This document shows positions 23,402 to 35,390 of a stretch of DNA of 64,000 nt, piece by piece. The DNA lies in NCBI GenBank assembly GCA_964036665.1, contig OZ038530.1, positions 7,330,501 to 7,394,500 of the forward strand, written 5' to 3'. Both the position numbers and the translations under genes were made by a program. Under the pieces are notes generated by a model. It did no database searches, was not told the origin of the DNA, and worked only from the letters and a program-made list of their open reading frames with translations. Positions within the stretch are counted from its first letter, which is position 1. Every line of letters starts with the position of its first letter. The DNA is from Gordius sp. MW1 (taxonomy: Eukaryota > Nematomorpha > Gordioida > Gordea > Gordiidae).

Positions 23402-24366
23402 ATTTTAATCCCCTTGTTACTTATTACGTATCCCAAAAATGTTACTTCCTTGGCCCACAAGATGCTCTTGGAAATGTTTGGCACGAAACCCCACTTTTGT
23501 AACGTTTCTAGTACTTTGAGTAACCGCTCGTTGTGGATTTCTTCCGTTTCCCCTGCGATTAGTATATCATCGATGTATACCGCTACCCCCTCCATGCCTC
23601 CTAATATCTGATCCATTGTTTTTGGAAAATCGCCGCGGCGCAATTTAAGCCAAAAGGCATTCGGTTAACTTTAAATAAGACCTTGTGCGTGGAGATAGTC
23701 AATCGTTGGCTAGTCTCTGGACTTAATTCGAGCTGTAGGTATGCTTTCGTTAGGTCCAGCTTAGTAAACAACACGCGTTATCGAGTTTATTTAACAAATC
23801 GTCGATTATGGGTATTGCGCGTATTTGTTTATAGTAAACCGGTAATCAATACATAATAGCAGAGTCCCATCCCTTTTTTTCACGGGTTCCACTCGACTGG
23901 CTCATCTTGAGAAATCGATCGGCTCTATTACCCCGTCTCTGACCCATTTATCCAGCTCTTCTTCTACTTCTTTCTTCCACGCCATCGGCACCCTTCGTGC
24001 GGGGATAAATACGGCTATGCCCTCTTTTAACGGTACTTCCACCGTTATTCCCTTGACTGCTTTTGGGAATTCGTTTAGCTGGCCATCCCATTGCTTCATC
24101 ACGTGCCGGATCGAGGACTTGGTATCCTTCGGTCTTTCCACGTAATTGACCGCGAACCGTTCCGCCGCAGCTCTGGAGTTCCAACGAATTCGTCGCCAAA
24201 TTTCGGGCTCGAATTCTTGGATCCAATCGATCCCACACAACGGCGGCCCCGCTACGTCTGCTACCAATAACGACAGCTGTTTTCTCGTGTCCCCCATTCG
24301 GACATCGGCTTGCACCTTGGCTACGATCTTTATTTCCTTGTGGCCGTACGTACACTGTCGGGACAT
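23402..24366 (-). pseudogene. Gypsy-1 protease end and reverse transcriptase
   Basis: From 24,366 the frame runs LSLLVADVAGPPLCGIDWI (C-terminal half of the aspartic protease) into GIAVFIPARRVPMAWKKEVE and WVRDGVIEPIDFS (start of RT). Further RT blocks sit in shifted frames, and the catalytic box VAVYIDDILI is open at about 23,580. RT then runs into the hAT MITE at 23,401. Several frameshifts are present. Confidence 0.85.
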
Positions 24367-24414
24367 GCTCTTTGTTGCGTGGGATCTCCTTCGCCCATAT
24401 TCGCGCCGGTATTA

Positions 24415-24561
24415 TGTCTGGGAACCTTTATTTACTACAGATTTCGAAGCGATACAATAAATGGAAAAGTGAGTAAAATGTGTATATCAAAAGCATATAT
24501 AAGTTACAACCAATTAACGATAATTTCCTGAGGCGCTTCGTGCTCCAATTACCTCTCTACA
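24415..24561 (-). repeat. Gypsy-1 5' LTR
   Basis: On the minus strand it begins TGTAGAGAGGTAATTGG and ends TTCCCAGACA, the TG...CA convention. It is about 147 bp, short for a Gypsy LTR. Confidence 0.85.
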
Positions 24562-24888
24562 GCCCCCTCTAATAGAACTTTTAAAGTTTTGCCCCCCCCC
24601 CCCTTAATCCAAAACCTGGCTACGCCCATGCATCTATGACGTAAATTGTTGCATCTTACAGTATCCCCCCTGTATGACGTCATGAGGTTGCTTTTGATTA
24701 AAGTATTATTAAACGTCAAAACGTATAAAACAAAATAACTGGACCGTCTTATTACTTAGAGATTTTGATAGTTTAAAACCTATTCTCAGACCTACCAAAT
24801 ATTCGCAGAAATTTTCATAAAAATCAGTCCAGCCGTTTCGGAGGAGTTTAACAACAAACACCGTGACTCAAGAATTTTATATATTAGA

Positions 24889-26330
24889 TATATATATGAA
24901 TCTTAGATACAAATATTAATATCTTTTTCAAAATATAAAGGATACTTGTATCTTTTGTTAAACAATAGTATCTTAAATACAAAATACTTATAAATTATCA
25001 TTAAGTTTATATTTTATAGTTGTGCAACCTAACTGACCAAGTAAAACACTTATTAATTGCTATGAATGACTTTTATTATGTTTTATACCAGACTTTATAA
25101 TTTTGATGCTGAAATGGAGAAAATCCTGGCTACGCGCCTGTTACCAATTATATATGAAAGGTTTACAAATTAGGAACATTACATTCCTATAATAAGAAGG
25201 AATAGTTACAATAATTAATAAAATATTTAATGATTAGTTAAATATAATAAGGCAATTTAATATTAATATTAGTCCATTCTTAGCATAGATATGGAAGGGA
25301 GACTAGTATTTTAATGGGAGCTAATTTTGTTTGTCAATTTTAAAATAGGGAATAATATAAGATTCTTGTAAAAAATAAGATATCCGTGATATGTAAAATT
25401 TTAAACACGAATATTAGAAATTTTATACTAGATTCGTAATAAAAATGTCAAAAAATACTAATTACAAAATATAAAAGAATATTACATCTTAGATACAAGT
25501 TTTTATGGTACTGCCAAACACTGATTTTAGATAAATTATTTTATAAGTCATTTCTTTGCTATTACCAATAAAACTATAATTTTTTATCATGGCTAATATA
25601 TTGTGTTAAAAAATATAAGACATTTATTTATATTAAATTAAATTTAAAAAAATGTATCATAAAATTTTGAACGAACGTGAACGCGTTCATGAACGTGAAA
25701 GCGTTGCTTTTTTTGAAAACGAACGTAAACGTGAACGCGTTCGATTTTTGACAATGAACGTTGAACGCGAATGCGTCGATTTTTTTAAAAATGTTTACAG
25801 CACTAATTTAAAGTTATGCAAATTGCTTTTCATTTGGCCAAGCTCGGTCCGTGCTTAGTGTTATTTTGACCGCCCAAAAATTAATATTTTAAGCTCTTGT
25901 AATTTTTAAACAAATATGAATTTTAAATCTGAGTTTTTCCCAGTATTAATTTCACAAAATATTCTGAACTTAAAATATCATGCGTTAATAATTTTTAATT
26001 ATGTAAGATACTTATAAGTTTTATAATAGATTTACTTGGAAACTATGACGTTTTATAGTTGAATTTTAATCTTGTAAAATAAATAAAACCTAAAAATTAA
26101 AATTATTTAATGAGAAATAATAAATTTAAAATCTTGTTTGTAGAGAAATTGGAATTAGTTATTTTTAACTTAAGATTTTTTGAATATTTTAATGTATGGT
26201 CATACCAGATTCTATTTATTTATATGCCTGCGTCTCTCATACTTAATTTTGGTCACTTATTTATAGCCCTGAGCTTATTACTTAGGTAACCTAGATACTT
26301 AGTTCAAACCACGCGTGCGCATAATAATGC
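24889..26330. other. AT-rich DNA with a GAACGTGAACG repeat cluster
   Basis: The only structured part is 25,665-25,800, where GAACGTGAACGCGTTC-type motifs recur on both strands, like subterminal repeats of an hAT MITE. A lone MITE end (CCTGGCTACGCGCCTG) is near 25,120. No gene was recognised. Confidence 0.45.
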
Positions 26331-26559
26331 AATTTAACCAGAGCTGTTAATCGCACCGAAAAAACAGGTGCGGCACTCGCACCCGCACTTTGAGAAAATT
26401 CGGTGCACGCACTCGCACCCATAATTTTTTACACTCTATCTAAATTCTAAGTATACTACAATGTTGAATTAAGAACTTTTATTATGCCGATGTATTATAA
26501 TTATAAAAATATAAAGATACAGAAAAAATAATTAAAATAGCATTTTATTGACATTCATC

Positions 26560-28570
26560 ATTAAAAGCATTTCGAGGTGACTATCTGTCAGGCTACCCCT
26601 TCTGTCGCTTAAAATCGCCTTAGCTTTGCTAAAGAGGCGTTTCACGGGGGCACTCGAATGAATCGAAATGTTATATCTTATCTATAATTTTTTTAAAGAA
26701 AAAAATTGTTGGAAGATTCCCAGAGATGTATCGGTAGATTGCAAAAAATCCTGAAATGTCGTTTCTGTTGATGATCATTCATTTCAAAAAAATCATCGAA
26801 ATCTTTTCTTTGAAAGACTTCCTTATTTACTGACTCAGTCTTAATTTGGCTTTCAAGTAACCGCGTAATTCGTTTTACTAAAAGTATATTTTCATCTTCA
26901 TTGCACCAACTAAAATTTGCTTTAAATAATGGATTTAGCAAAGCCGCTGCAATAACATCGTCATCGTAGAGATTTGGGGATCTTTTTAAATACAAATAAT
27001 AAATTTATAAAATTTATTATATAAAAGATTAAACCTTTTTTCAATCCCTTTGATAATTGCATACACCAATGGTTGGCATATCTTTAATTCACAAAACCTT
27101 TTTAATTTCTTAATTAAAACAGTTATTGTTGGCAAAAGATATCCTAAGTCAATGTATCTATTACCTTCTAAAATTTGCAATGATCTAGCCAGTGGTTCCA
27201 TAACCTATTAATTAATATGTAAATTTATAAAAAGTAATTATATCTTTTTATAAAGTACAACTTACTAAAAATACTCATGAATAAATATTCTTTCTTCTTC
27301 TTTAAACCTGGGTAAACCTATCTCATCAAATAGACCATACAAATCAGATTTGTATCGAGCAGTTCATTTATTAAATTAACTGCCTCGTAATTGCTATTCC
27401 ACCTAGTTTTATTTGGAGCAATTAAATATTGTCCAATTTTATCTTTAATTAGAGCAAACTGAGTTGACATGTTTTGCTTATTCCATAGTTTTTGGCATTT
27501 TGCAAATGTTGCACGAAATATCTTTTTGAAATTGTGATTCAAAAAAGCTTTATCAACACTTGCTACTAAATTTAGGCAGTGGCAAGCACAGCGCCCATGT
27601 TTTGGCAAATATTCGGATTCATCTCGTGACAATGACTGATGATATACTGAATATCTATTCTCTCTAAATCTTCGTCACCAAGTTCCTGAGCATCTAAATT
27701 TATAGCCTCTTCTTCATACACCCTAGAACATATGCTTTATTTTTTAACAAAAAATTTTACCTAAAGGCTTTTACAAAATTGGATCCATTGTCAGTAATGG
27801 TTTGAACCACTTTGTTATGAATTTTGAAATTCTTGTGGAGTTGAATGATATTATTAGCAATTACATCATAGGTGTGTTTGCCTTGAATTCCTTTTAGACC
27901 CAAACCAATTGATTTTCTTTCCAATGTGTTTCCATCAATCCAGTGTGCTGTTAAACCAATGTAACCTCTAAATAAATTAGAATATATATATATAAGACTT
28001 ATAAATAATTACCTTCTGCCACTACTCCGTTGTACAAATAAATTCAGTACGAGACATTTTTTCTATGATTTTGGTTATTAATGTATTGTATCTACAAGTG
28101 ATTCTAGATGTCAATGTCTGTCTACACATGACATCAACAGGAGATTTTGAGAAAGCACTTAGAAGCTTTCTAAAGATTGGAATGTCAACAATTGAAAGAG
28201 GTTGAATTGTGTCAATAACAAAATTCACCAATGCTTCTTCCCGATTTTTATCTTTAGTGAAATTTACAATGTTTTGGGCAATTTTAGTTTTCTCATTTTC
28301 CTTTGTTAGATTTATCAATTCACTATTATTGTATCTCTGTATTATTTTTTACTTATTAAATCAAACTAAGTACAAGATTACCTTTAGATATCTAGTCAAA
28401 CTAAAACATGATCTTGATGAAGTCTTAAGTTTATCCTTGCTTGCATAAAAGACATTTCACCTCAAAATTCTGTTCATTATACTGATTATCTTTAAGTTTA
28501 AACAGATTAGCATATTTTGGAAATGGAAAAGTTTTCATGCATGATGTGCTTGCTTCATTTATGCTTGATT
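26560..28570 (-). pseudogene. hAT transposase, BED finger to hATC, with introns
   Basis: The parts occur in order: a BED-like finger region (FPFPKYANLFKLKD, VKCLLC; 28,570-28,420), FVIDTIQPLSIVDIPIFRKL (28,318-28,022), then a GT-AG intron. Next come GLTAHWIDGNTLERKSIGLG and TDNGSNFVKAF of the RNase-H-like core (27,985-27,765), GRCACHCLNLVASVDKAF and NKTRWNSNYEAV (27,632-27,318), and DDVIAAALLNPLFK (26,995-26,693). The dimerisation end HSSAPVKRLFSKAKAILSDR (to about 26,560) is in a shifted frame, so a frameshift or small intron remains. It cuts and pastes DNA at its terminal repeats. Confidence 0.85.
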
Positions 28571-29074
28571 CTACTCCATAATAGCTTACTATGATAATAA
28601 ATTATACCTTACAGTTACATTATTAAATATTTAATATTTATAAAAAATATGCTTAGTAACAAGACAAATTATAATAATTTATTTATAATATTTGATGTAC
28701 AATTCAATTATAAATAGCAAAGTACTTTAGCATGAAAGAGCAACCATAGAAATTAATATTTAAAAATATATTTTATAACAAAATTATTATGTGATTAAAC
28801 TTACGATAGCGGTGAGAAGTTTAAAAGTGGAAATGAAATATCAAGATAGTAACGGCGGGTAAAAGTTTTCCAAAAAACACTGAATAGAAATATTACAATA
28901 TTGTTAATTATTTATCCTAATTATCTGTCTGTTTTTGTTTTTCTAACTATACTTCAACTTCTATTGCAATATTAATTATGATACACCAAAACGTTTTAAT
29001 CAATAATTGATAAAGTAAATAGACGAATAATATAAAATAGGGCGGATATATTAATTAATTATATTGTCTATCGA

Positions 29075-29367
29075 CATGGGCGTACGCAAGGGAAAAAATT
29101 TCAATACAAAAACCCTTAAAAATAAAAAAATGATTTGCCCCCCCCAATTAGCCAGAGGTGGGCAGCCGTACCCCCTGCCCCCCCCCCTAATTTGCCAGGG
29201 GGGCAGGGGGTCTGCCTGCCTTTTTTTTTGCTCTCAGGAAAATTATAGAGGAAAATTTTTGGATTTGGAGAGTCGAGACCTTTTTTTTTTGCTCTTAGGA
29301 AAATGTCGATATTTTTTTTTAATCTACCCCCCCCCCCCCCCTAATTCAAAACCTGCGAACGCCCATG
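29075..29367. mobile_element. CATGGGCGTACGC-family MITE inside the hAT element
   Basis: Ends are CATGGGCGTACGCAAGG and CCTGCGAACGCCCATG, with the exact 8-bp duplication TCTATCGA (29,067-29,074 and 29,368-29,375). Long poly-C and poly-T runs fill the interior. It entered after the hAT transposon. Confidence 0.93.
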
Positions 29368-29694
29368 TCTATCGATGTTAATTAAATTTCCCGCCTTGTT
29401 ATCTCCTCCACCAGGAACATAAATGTATCTTGGATGTTGTTTCACAACAATGTTAATTTGTGAGATATGCTATGCGATATATAAGATAATGTCAAATATA
29501 TTAATTGTAAACTTCATAATGTGCGCAAAATAGGAGCGCAATTTCGCACGCGCACCGAGTGAATAAGGTGCGCGCACCCGCACTCGCTCTTGGTTTTAAA
29601 AAAGTGCGCGCACCAGCACGTCGCACCGCAAAACCGTGCGCGCACCTTAACAGCTCTGAATTTAACCTATAAATTTTATACCAATGTTACCGCC

Positions 29695-29925
29695 ACGCTA
29701 TAGTTCTAGCGCCACCAAGTGATATGTGCTATAGCTCTAGCGCCTCCAAGTGACTATGTGCTATAGCTTTAGCGCCTCCAAGTGACTAGCTCTAGCGCCT
29801 CCATGTGACTATGTGCTATTTTAGCGCCTCCAAGTGACTATGTGCTATAGCTTATAGCGCCTTATGTGACTAGAGCTATAGCTTATAGCGCATCCAAGCG
29901 ACATGCTATGTAGCGGGGAGGCACT
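29695..29925. repeat. Minisatellite, unit TAGCGCCTCCAAGTGACTAT
   Basis: About seven imperfect copies of a roughly 30-35 bp unit (...GTGCTATAGCTC-TAGCGCC...) lie between the hAT element and the next MITE. Confidence 0.8.
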
Positions 29926-30619
29926 AAGAGCGCTAGTGCTTAGCGTTTCACCATCACTAGTATAAAATGGGGAAGCAATGATGCCCAGCTGCCCCCTCCC
30001 CAAACTAATTTTTAATTGCAAAAAAAATTCTTGCCCCTTGTCCAATTTTAGAAGTTTCATTGGACGTAATAATATTTTAGAATATGGACCAATCAATTTA
30101 TTTATTTATATATCCGCGTGCAAGTTTATTAATTTTCTTGATATAAAAACGCTACATTTTTCTTGATAATATATATTTTTGTAAGTGAAAATTGAGTGTA
30201 AAAATAAAAATCGCTAAATCAGGGTAATTAAAAGTCGATGAAACTGGGTAATGTGGCATATGGTGATTGTTATTTTATCGATTTTATTACACTCATGCCT
30301 GTTGTAACTTGATCTTGTAAAATTTTAATTTTGTATTTATTCCTAAATCTACTACATCGAGAAAAGACACATAGCATCAATCAAAATGATATATTGCGTT
30401 TTCCATCAAGATATTTAAAGAAAACTCGCTTATGTAAAAACATATATATCATCTGATAACTGTCACAATGATTATGGGATTTATATAAAATGATATGATC
30501 ATTATTATTACCGAGTATCTTTATCGATTATTATAATATACATCACTTTCACTTTTACGTACACAAATATATTTACGAGTGGAAAAATGTAACGTTAACA
30601 AAACTAGAAAAGTAATAAC

Positions 30620-31402
30620 CAGGGATTTGTCCCGAACCCGAACCCGAACCGGGTAAAACCCGATGTTTTACAGAACCCGAACCCAAACCCGAACCCTTTT
30701 TTAAAAATACCCTTAAAACCCGAACCCGATAAATATAAAAAGGGGTCGGGTTCGGGTTTTTAATTCAAAAATATATTGTGAATGGAATTGAATATCTCAG
30801 TTTTCTCTATCATGAGAATGTAAAAAACGAAGAAAACCATATGATTTTAATTTAATATTTTTATGTTTTCGGCATTTTTCATTCATTAATCAATACTAAT
30901 TATCTCAAGAATTATTTGTAAGTATTATATATATAATTGATATATATTAGACTATAATTTATATAATAATTGTAAAATACTTTAAATATATGTACTTAAA
31001 CATTTAATATAAAGAAATATCAGATGTTTTATTATAATTTTAAATTTGTAGCTCACTTGTTTGTAAAATTTACTGAGGTCTAATTATTACACAATGTTTA
31101 AATAAGAATAGGACATATATTTTATTATTCACTTTTAGAGTCTAAAAATGGTTAAGGAAAATAACCTCATTAAACATTTGGCATGTGAATTTAATTAGGT
31201 GCTATTTAAAAATTAAGTTAATTATTCAATAATTTTTTGAAGGTAAAAATGTATTATTAGTATAATAAATTTTTTTGAACCCGAACCTGTACCCGAACCG
31301 GGTTTCAAAATATATGCCAAACCCGAACACGAACCCGATTTCAAAATTTATGCCAAACCCGAACACGCACCCGATTTTATTTTGGGCGGGTTCAAACCCC
31401 TG
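30620..31402. mobile_element. hAT MITE with CCCGAACCCG subterminal repeats
   Basis: It starts CAGGGATTTGTCCCGAACCC and ends GGGTTCAAACCCCTG, with the exact duplication GTAATAAC (30,612-30,619 and 31,403-31,410). The 783 bp are non-coding. Confidence 0.93.
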
Positions 31403-31559
31403 GTAATAACCTTCGCGCGCCTATAGTTAATCGCGAATAACGAAACAAATAAATAGGTTTATTTGGAGCCCTTAAAATTTATTAATAGGAGGATTTTAAA
31501 GGTAATAATAATCGTATCTATTTTTATCATAGAGTTACTAACAAATATGATTCATCATA

Positions 31560-31710
31560 AACGGAACGCGTATAAATGTATGTGTGTGGGGGGGGGGGAC
31601 GAATATATAAACTATCGGATACACACAAGGGGGTTAGGCGTGACCACACCTCTCCCTAAATCATTACTGCCCCCCTCTAATTTAATTTCTGGCTACGCTT
31701 GGGATTACGT
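31560..31710. mobile_element. Partial CATGGGCGTAGCC-family MITE
   Basis: A poly-G run at about 31,588 and the right end 'tttctggctacgcttggga' fit the family. The left end is not clear. Confidence 0.4.
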
Positions 31711-32159
31711 TTATATAAAATCTCTAATTAACACTTCTTAAGATATGGTGAATGAATAAACTAAGATAAAAATATAATTAAATTTATCTTGTTGATTTAA
31801 TAAACATCAAATAATTAAAAATTAGAAAAATAACTTTGTTTATACTTTATAAAACACAAATAAATATCTTATTGATTTTTAACGGGTTTTTCTCGGGCCT
31901 TACGTTAATCTAGGCCCACCTGCTAATGAGCTGACCCAAGCAGTAACTAGTAATGTGTTGCAGCGCGCCATTTTAAACCAGCGCCTTAATAGGAAGAAAA
32001 AGACTAAGTAGCCACACTATTATAAAGGTCCATCGTAAGACTCGCTTCCCTAGTGTAAGATCCCTTTTTACTAATTCCCTCACCCCATGGTCCTAAATTG
32101 TAGAAAATAGAACCGCCACATGTGCCATTACATTAGTTACATTAACCATCACATTGATG

Positions 32160-33520
32160 AAACAAATAAGGCATGAGGGGGAAGATTCGAAAATCCGAAT
32201 CAAATCCTTGAAAAAATCGAATTTTATTTTTTCTTAAGTTTAATATAAATAGACGAGACTTAAATATTTAGTTTTTTATTTTGCCGCATTTTAATTATCT
32301 TTCCTATCCTGCTACAAACTCTAAAACTTAATTTAATTTTTCAAACTTACATAAGTTATGGGGAACGTGGATCACAATTTAATTAAATGATGAACTTTAA
32401 TAAAAAATATACGACAGCTCAAATATGTAAAGAATTTGACCCACCAATTAATTACATAAAGGCAAAACTTGACATAGTAGTCAGATGGAACAGCACCTAT
32501 ATAATGATAGGAATGGCTCAAGAATTGTCGAATTATTTATCTGAATATTGTTGTATAAAAATGGTGAAATAGGATTGATAATGTCGAAATATCGCGTTCA
32601 ATTTCCCTCTACTCATATTATCAATCCTATTTCACCGTTTTTATACAACAATATTTTAGAAATGGCTATTTTAGTTTTTTCCCTTTTACAGTGCAACTAA
32701 CTATCCAGGGGTGGTATTACCGGTATATTATCAACCAGGCATAGAAAATCATGCTGTCAAAATGGCCAAGATAGAAGATATATGGCATTCAATAAGAGGA
32801 TAGTCTTATTAGCAAGTGTCGTCGATTTAAGGCTCAAAATTTGAGTTTTTATGACCAGTACATGGCATATCCTGTAGAGAAATTAAGAATGACTTGGAAA
32901 CTGCTATAGGAAGTCAGCCCGATTTTGAATCAACTAGCTAGGTATCAACACTGGATCGTCAATTAAGAGCGGCAAGGCGAAGTCTCCATTGGAGACATTT
33001 TCACAAACCATGTGTGTCCTCCAATGTTGAACCTTTTCAATGGTGGAAATCGAATCAACGTCGCTTTCCAGTCATCCAAAAACTGCAAAAAATCTTCTCT
33101 CTATGATCATTTACCCCGTGCGAAATATATTTATAACCGGAACCAATTTATTGACCCAACACAAGCAATCGTTAAGGAAGAAAGTTTTAGAAAGATAATT
33201 TGCCTTAAAAGTTGGCTAAAAACGGTTCTTGATTGTTTTACACCTATTGCCATAGTTTTTTGGTAGCCTTTAATATTTTTATTTTCATTGTGTGTGTTTT
33301 TTTACATATCTTTCAATTGTATTTTTCAAATGTATATGCAAATTAAAAATCATTGTAGCCTTTTTAATGTGTTTTTAATAATTAAAAAAAACTCAATATA
33401 AATTCGAATCGAATTCGGATCCTTAATTTTTTTTCTAATCGAATTTGAATCTTCATTTTAAATATACGACGAATCTTGAATCGAATATATATTTTTTTCG
33501 ATTCGATTCGAAATCCAGAT
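32160..33520 (+). pseudogene. Decayed hAT transposase remnant
   Basis: Pieces of an hAT transposase appear in order. KLDIVVRWNSTYIMI (32,460-32,510) is the RW-NSTY block. EPFQWWKSNQRRFPVIQKL (33,028-33,085) is the start of the dimerisation domain. TTCGAATCGAATTCGG-type repeats near 32,190 and 33,400-33,510 look like subterminal repeats. A fold-back insertion interrupts it at 32,545-32,655. No exact ends were identified. Confidence 0.7.
32545..32655. repeat. 36-bp inverted repeat (fold-back)
   Basis: Arms 32,545-32,580 and about 32,616-32,651 are reverse complements (TTGTTGTATAAAAATGGTGA ... TCACCGTTTTTATACAACAA) around a 35-base spacer. The spacer resembles bases near 12,485. Confidence 0.75.
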
Positions 33521-33899
33521 GTGTAATTCTGATAAAAATTCGATTTATTATTACAGAGGAAGTTATTTAGATCGGACAGAATTTATGAAACTTTAATTAA
33601 TTATTCAAATATAAAAAATATTATCAATCGCTGTCATTATAAATTACCCACTGATGAAATTGTAAAAGATATTTTTATCCTAGGAGTAAAAACCTAGTTC
33701 AAATGTTGAATTAAGGACTAAATATCCATAAGCAAAATAACATTTGGCGAAACAGTAAATTTGGCTCTTGCTCTTTTATCAATTGAAGGCAAAACTTTTA
33801 ACAATTTGGACATAAAAAATTAAATCGGGATAAAAAATATCCAACTAGGAATTTGACTAATAACTATAAAATACTTTCTCAAGAAATTTTCCTAATCTT

Positions 33900-34165
33900 A
33901 GCACCTTTAGAAACAATAAGAAATAGTATGTTATAAGTGTGGTAAACCAAACCACATGGCTCGCGATTGCTGGTCAAACCCGGCGTCAAGAACTATATCC
34001 GACTCGAAATACGATGATGCGGGAACGAAAGCTGAGATCGACGTTGTAATCAATCAGAGAGCATTCACTTTTCAATTCGATACTGGTGGAGCCTGCACAG
34101 TCATTGATGAACCGACGTGGCTTAGCATCGGGAAACCACCATTATCGTCATGTTCAAATATTTAG
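33900..34165 (+). pseudogene. Gypsy-2 zinc knuckle and protease
   Basis: CYKCGKPNHMARDC (C-x2-C-x4-H-x4-C) is a nucleocapsid-type zinc knuckle that binds element RNA. About 35 residues later FQFDTGGACTVID contains the DTG active site of a retropepsin, a homodimeric aspartic protease that would cleave the polyprotein. The frame ends at 34,165, and pol continues in an overlapping frame from 34,150. Confidence 0.85.
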
Positions 34166-34757
34166 GGTTATGGCAAAACAAAAATCCAAACTTTGAGGGA
34201 AATGTCATAGATACGCATGTAGTAAAGGGGAAAGGAAATATGATTTTCGGTATACCGCACATCATAAAATTTAATTTAACTTCCTTCAATTCCGATGAAA
34301 AATTTATAATTGAAGATATTTTCAAATTTCCAACGGTTTTTAGTCAGAAATTGGGTAAAGTAAAAGATAGTAAAGTTGTTATTGAGGTAGATAATACAGC
34401 AAGTCCGATAAGTTTAACCCAGACGCTACCATTTCCGCTACGTCACGCCGTCGAAACAGAGTTGAAACGTATAGAAGGTAAAGGGGTTATTAGAAAGATC
34501 GACCCCACAACAACTCCGATAAATTGGGCGACGCTTACGGTAAACATTAGGAAGAAATCGGGTGACGTCATGTGGGAATTTCAGATTGACTTTAAACAAA
34601 TTCCTATCAAAAGATAACAATCTTCTGCCAACGTTCAAAGCTGTTGCCAGTGAAATAGCAGGCAGTAAATTATTTTCTATCATTGATTTAAGAGATGCTT
34701 TCCTTCAATTACCAATTTCTGAGAAGAGTTCTAATTTGTTAAACATAGCTACTCATA
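34150..34757 (+). pseudogene. Gypsy-2 RT, first part
   Basis: TLPFPLRHAVETELKRIEGK then GVIRKIDPTTTPINWAT opens RT. A frameshift near 34,580 leads to FSIIDLRDAFLQLPI, the first catalytic-Asp motif. Coding stops at ATH, exactly where the composite insertion begins, and resumes at 38,276 with GVFTVNF. Confidence 0.85.
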
Positions 34758-34909
34758 TTGTCTATTTTCAATATTAATTGCTATGCAATTTATGGGGGCT
34801 CACTTTCCATTTTGTTTGTCCGCCTATTCGGTGTCTTGCATTCGGTGTCTTGTTTTGCATTCGGTTTGCATTCGGTGTCTTGTTTTGTTTACTTTTAATT
34901 TTTGTTAAT

Positions 34910-35390
34910 TTAACTATTTTTTGGGTTCGAATCCCGGTTTTTTTTTTGACTATTATTATTGTTCTTGTTACTACCATTGCTATTTTGACTTTTTGGTCGT
35001 CCGCTGGGTACTGACCAATGAAAAAAATGACCATTTGGCCAAAATGTGAATCCAAGTTTTTTTTTCGTTTTTTTTGACTCTCATGATTGTGCCTGTTACT
35101 ACCATTGCTATTTTGACTTTTTGGCCGTCCGCTGGCTACTGACCAATGAAAAAAATGACCGTTGGCCAAAATGTGAATCCAAGTGTTCGAATCCCGGGTT
35201 TTTTTTGACTATTAATTGGTATGCAATTTATGGGATCACTTTCCATTTTGTTTGTCCGCCTATTCGGCGTCCGCTATTCGGCGTCCGCTATTCGGCGTGC
35301 GCACCGAATGTCACGCACCGAATGTCTTGTTTTGTTTACTTTTAATTTTTGTTAATTTGACCAGTTTTTGGGTTCGAATCCCGGGTTTTT
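34910..35390 (+). repeat. GGGTTCGAATCCCGG segments (tRNA T-arm-like)
   Basis: GGGTTCGAATCCC at 34,923-34,935 and 35,370-35,382, and a variant at about 35,183, match the TΨC arm and pol III B box of tRNAs. A related GGGTTAGAATCCCGG occurs at about 40,685 and 40,977. No acceptor stem or A box was found, so these are not tRNA genes. Confidence 0.4.

Larger units (their letters stand above)
20733..24561 (-). mobile_element. Ty3/Gypsy LTR retrotransposon (Gypsy-1), gag missing
   Basis: Two short LTRs bracket protease remnant, RT, RNase H and integrase in Gypsy order on the minus strand. Only about 50 bp separate the 5' LTR from the protease end, so gag and most of the protease are deleted. A purine-rich tract (AAAAGGGGGGAAC) lies just before the 3' LTR. 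Flanks share GCCCCCT, but the exact target duplication is ambiguous. Stops and an hAT MITE (22,823-23,401) interrupt pol. Confidence 0.9.
20623..24630. mobile_element. CATGGGCGTAGCC-family MITE split by a Gypsy element
   Basis: Left end CATGGGTGTAGCCAGAGGGG and right end CCTGGCTACGCCCATG form inverted ends, flanked by the exact duplication CATCTATG (20,615-20,622 and 24,631-24,638). Without the Gypsy insertion (20,733-24,561) the MITE is about 180 bp. Poly-C runs lie inside both halves. It inserted in the 5' non-coding part of Helitron-1. Confidence 0.9.
14993..24888 (-). mobile_element. Large Helitron (Helitron-1) with nested insertions
   Basis: On the minus strand the 5' end is A|TCTAATATATAAAATTCTT followed by GAGTCAC and, further in, CTCCTCCGAAACGGCTGGAC, a typical animal Helitron start. 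The 3' end is AACGTTTGCCGGGTCAGCTAG|T, giving CTAG as the CTRR end. Both flanks are TATATATA with no target duplication, as expected for Helitrons. About 4.7 kb is later insertion (hAT at 15,183; MITE and Gypsy at 20,623-24,630). The remainder codes a decayed Rep-helicase. Confidence 0.88.
26339..29658 (-). mobile_element. Nearly complete hAT transposon, exact TSD
   Basis: It begins CAGAGCTGTTAATCGCACCG and ends ...CACCTTAACAGCTCTG, with the 8-bp duplication AATTTAAC (26,331-26,338 and 29,659-29,666). Subterminal GCGCACC/GGTGCG repeats lie at both ends. The 3.3 kb include a full-length, apparently spliced transposase on the minus strand and one later MITE (29,075-29,367). It is the best preserved DNA transposon in the window. 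Confidence 0.95.

Noticed and set aside
34923..35382. tRNA genes
   Set aside because: Only the T-arm-like string is present. No cloverleaf, acceptor stem or A box can be drawn.
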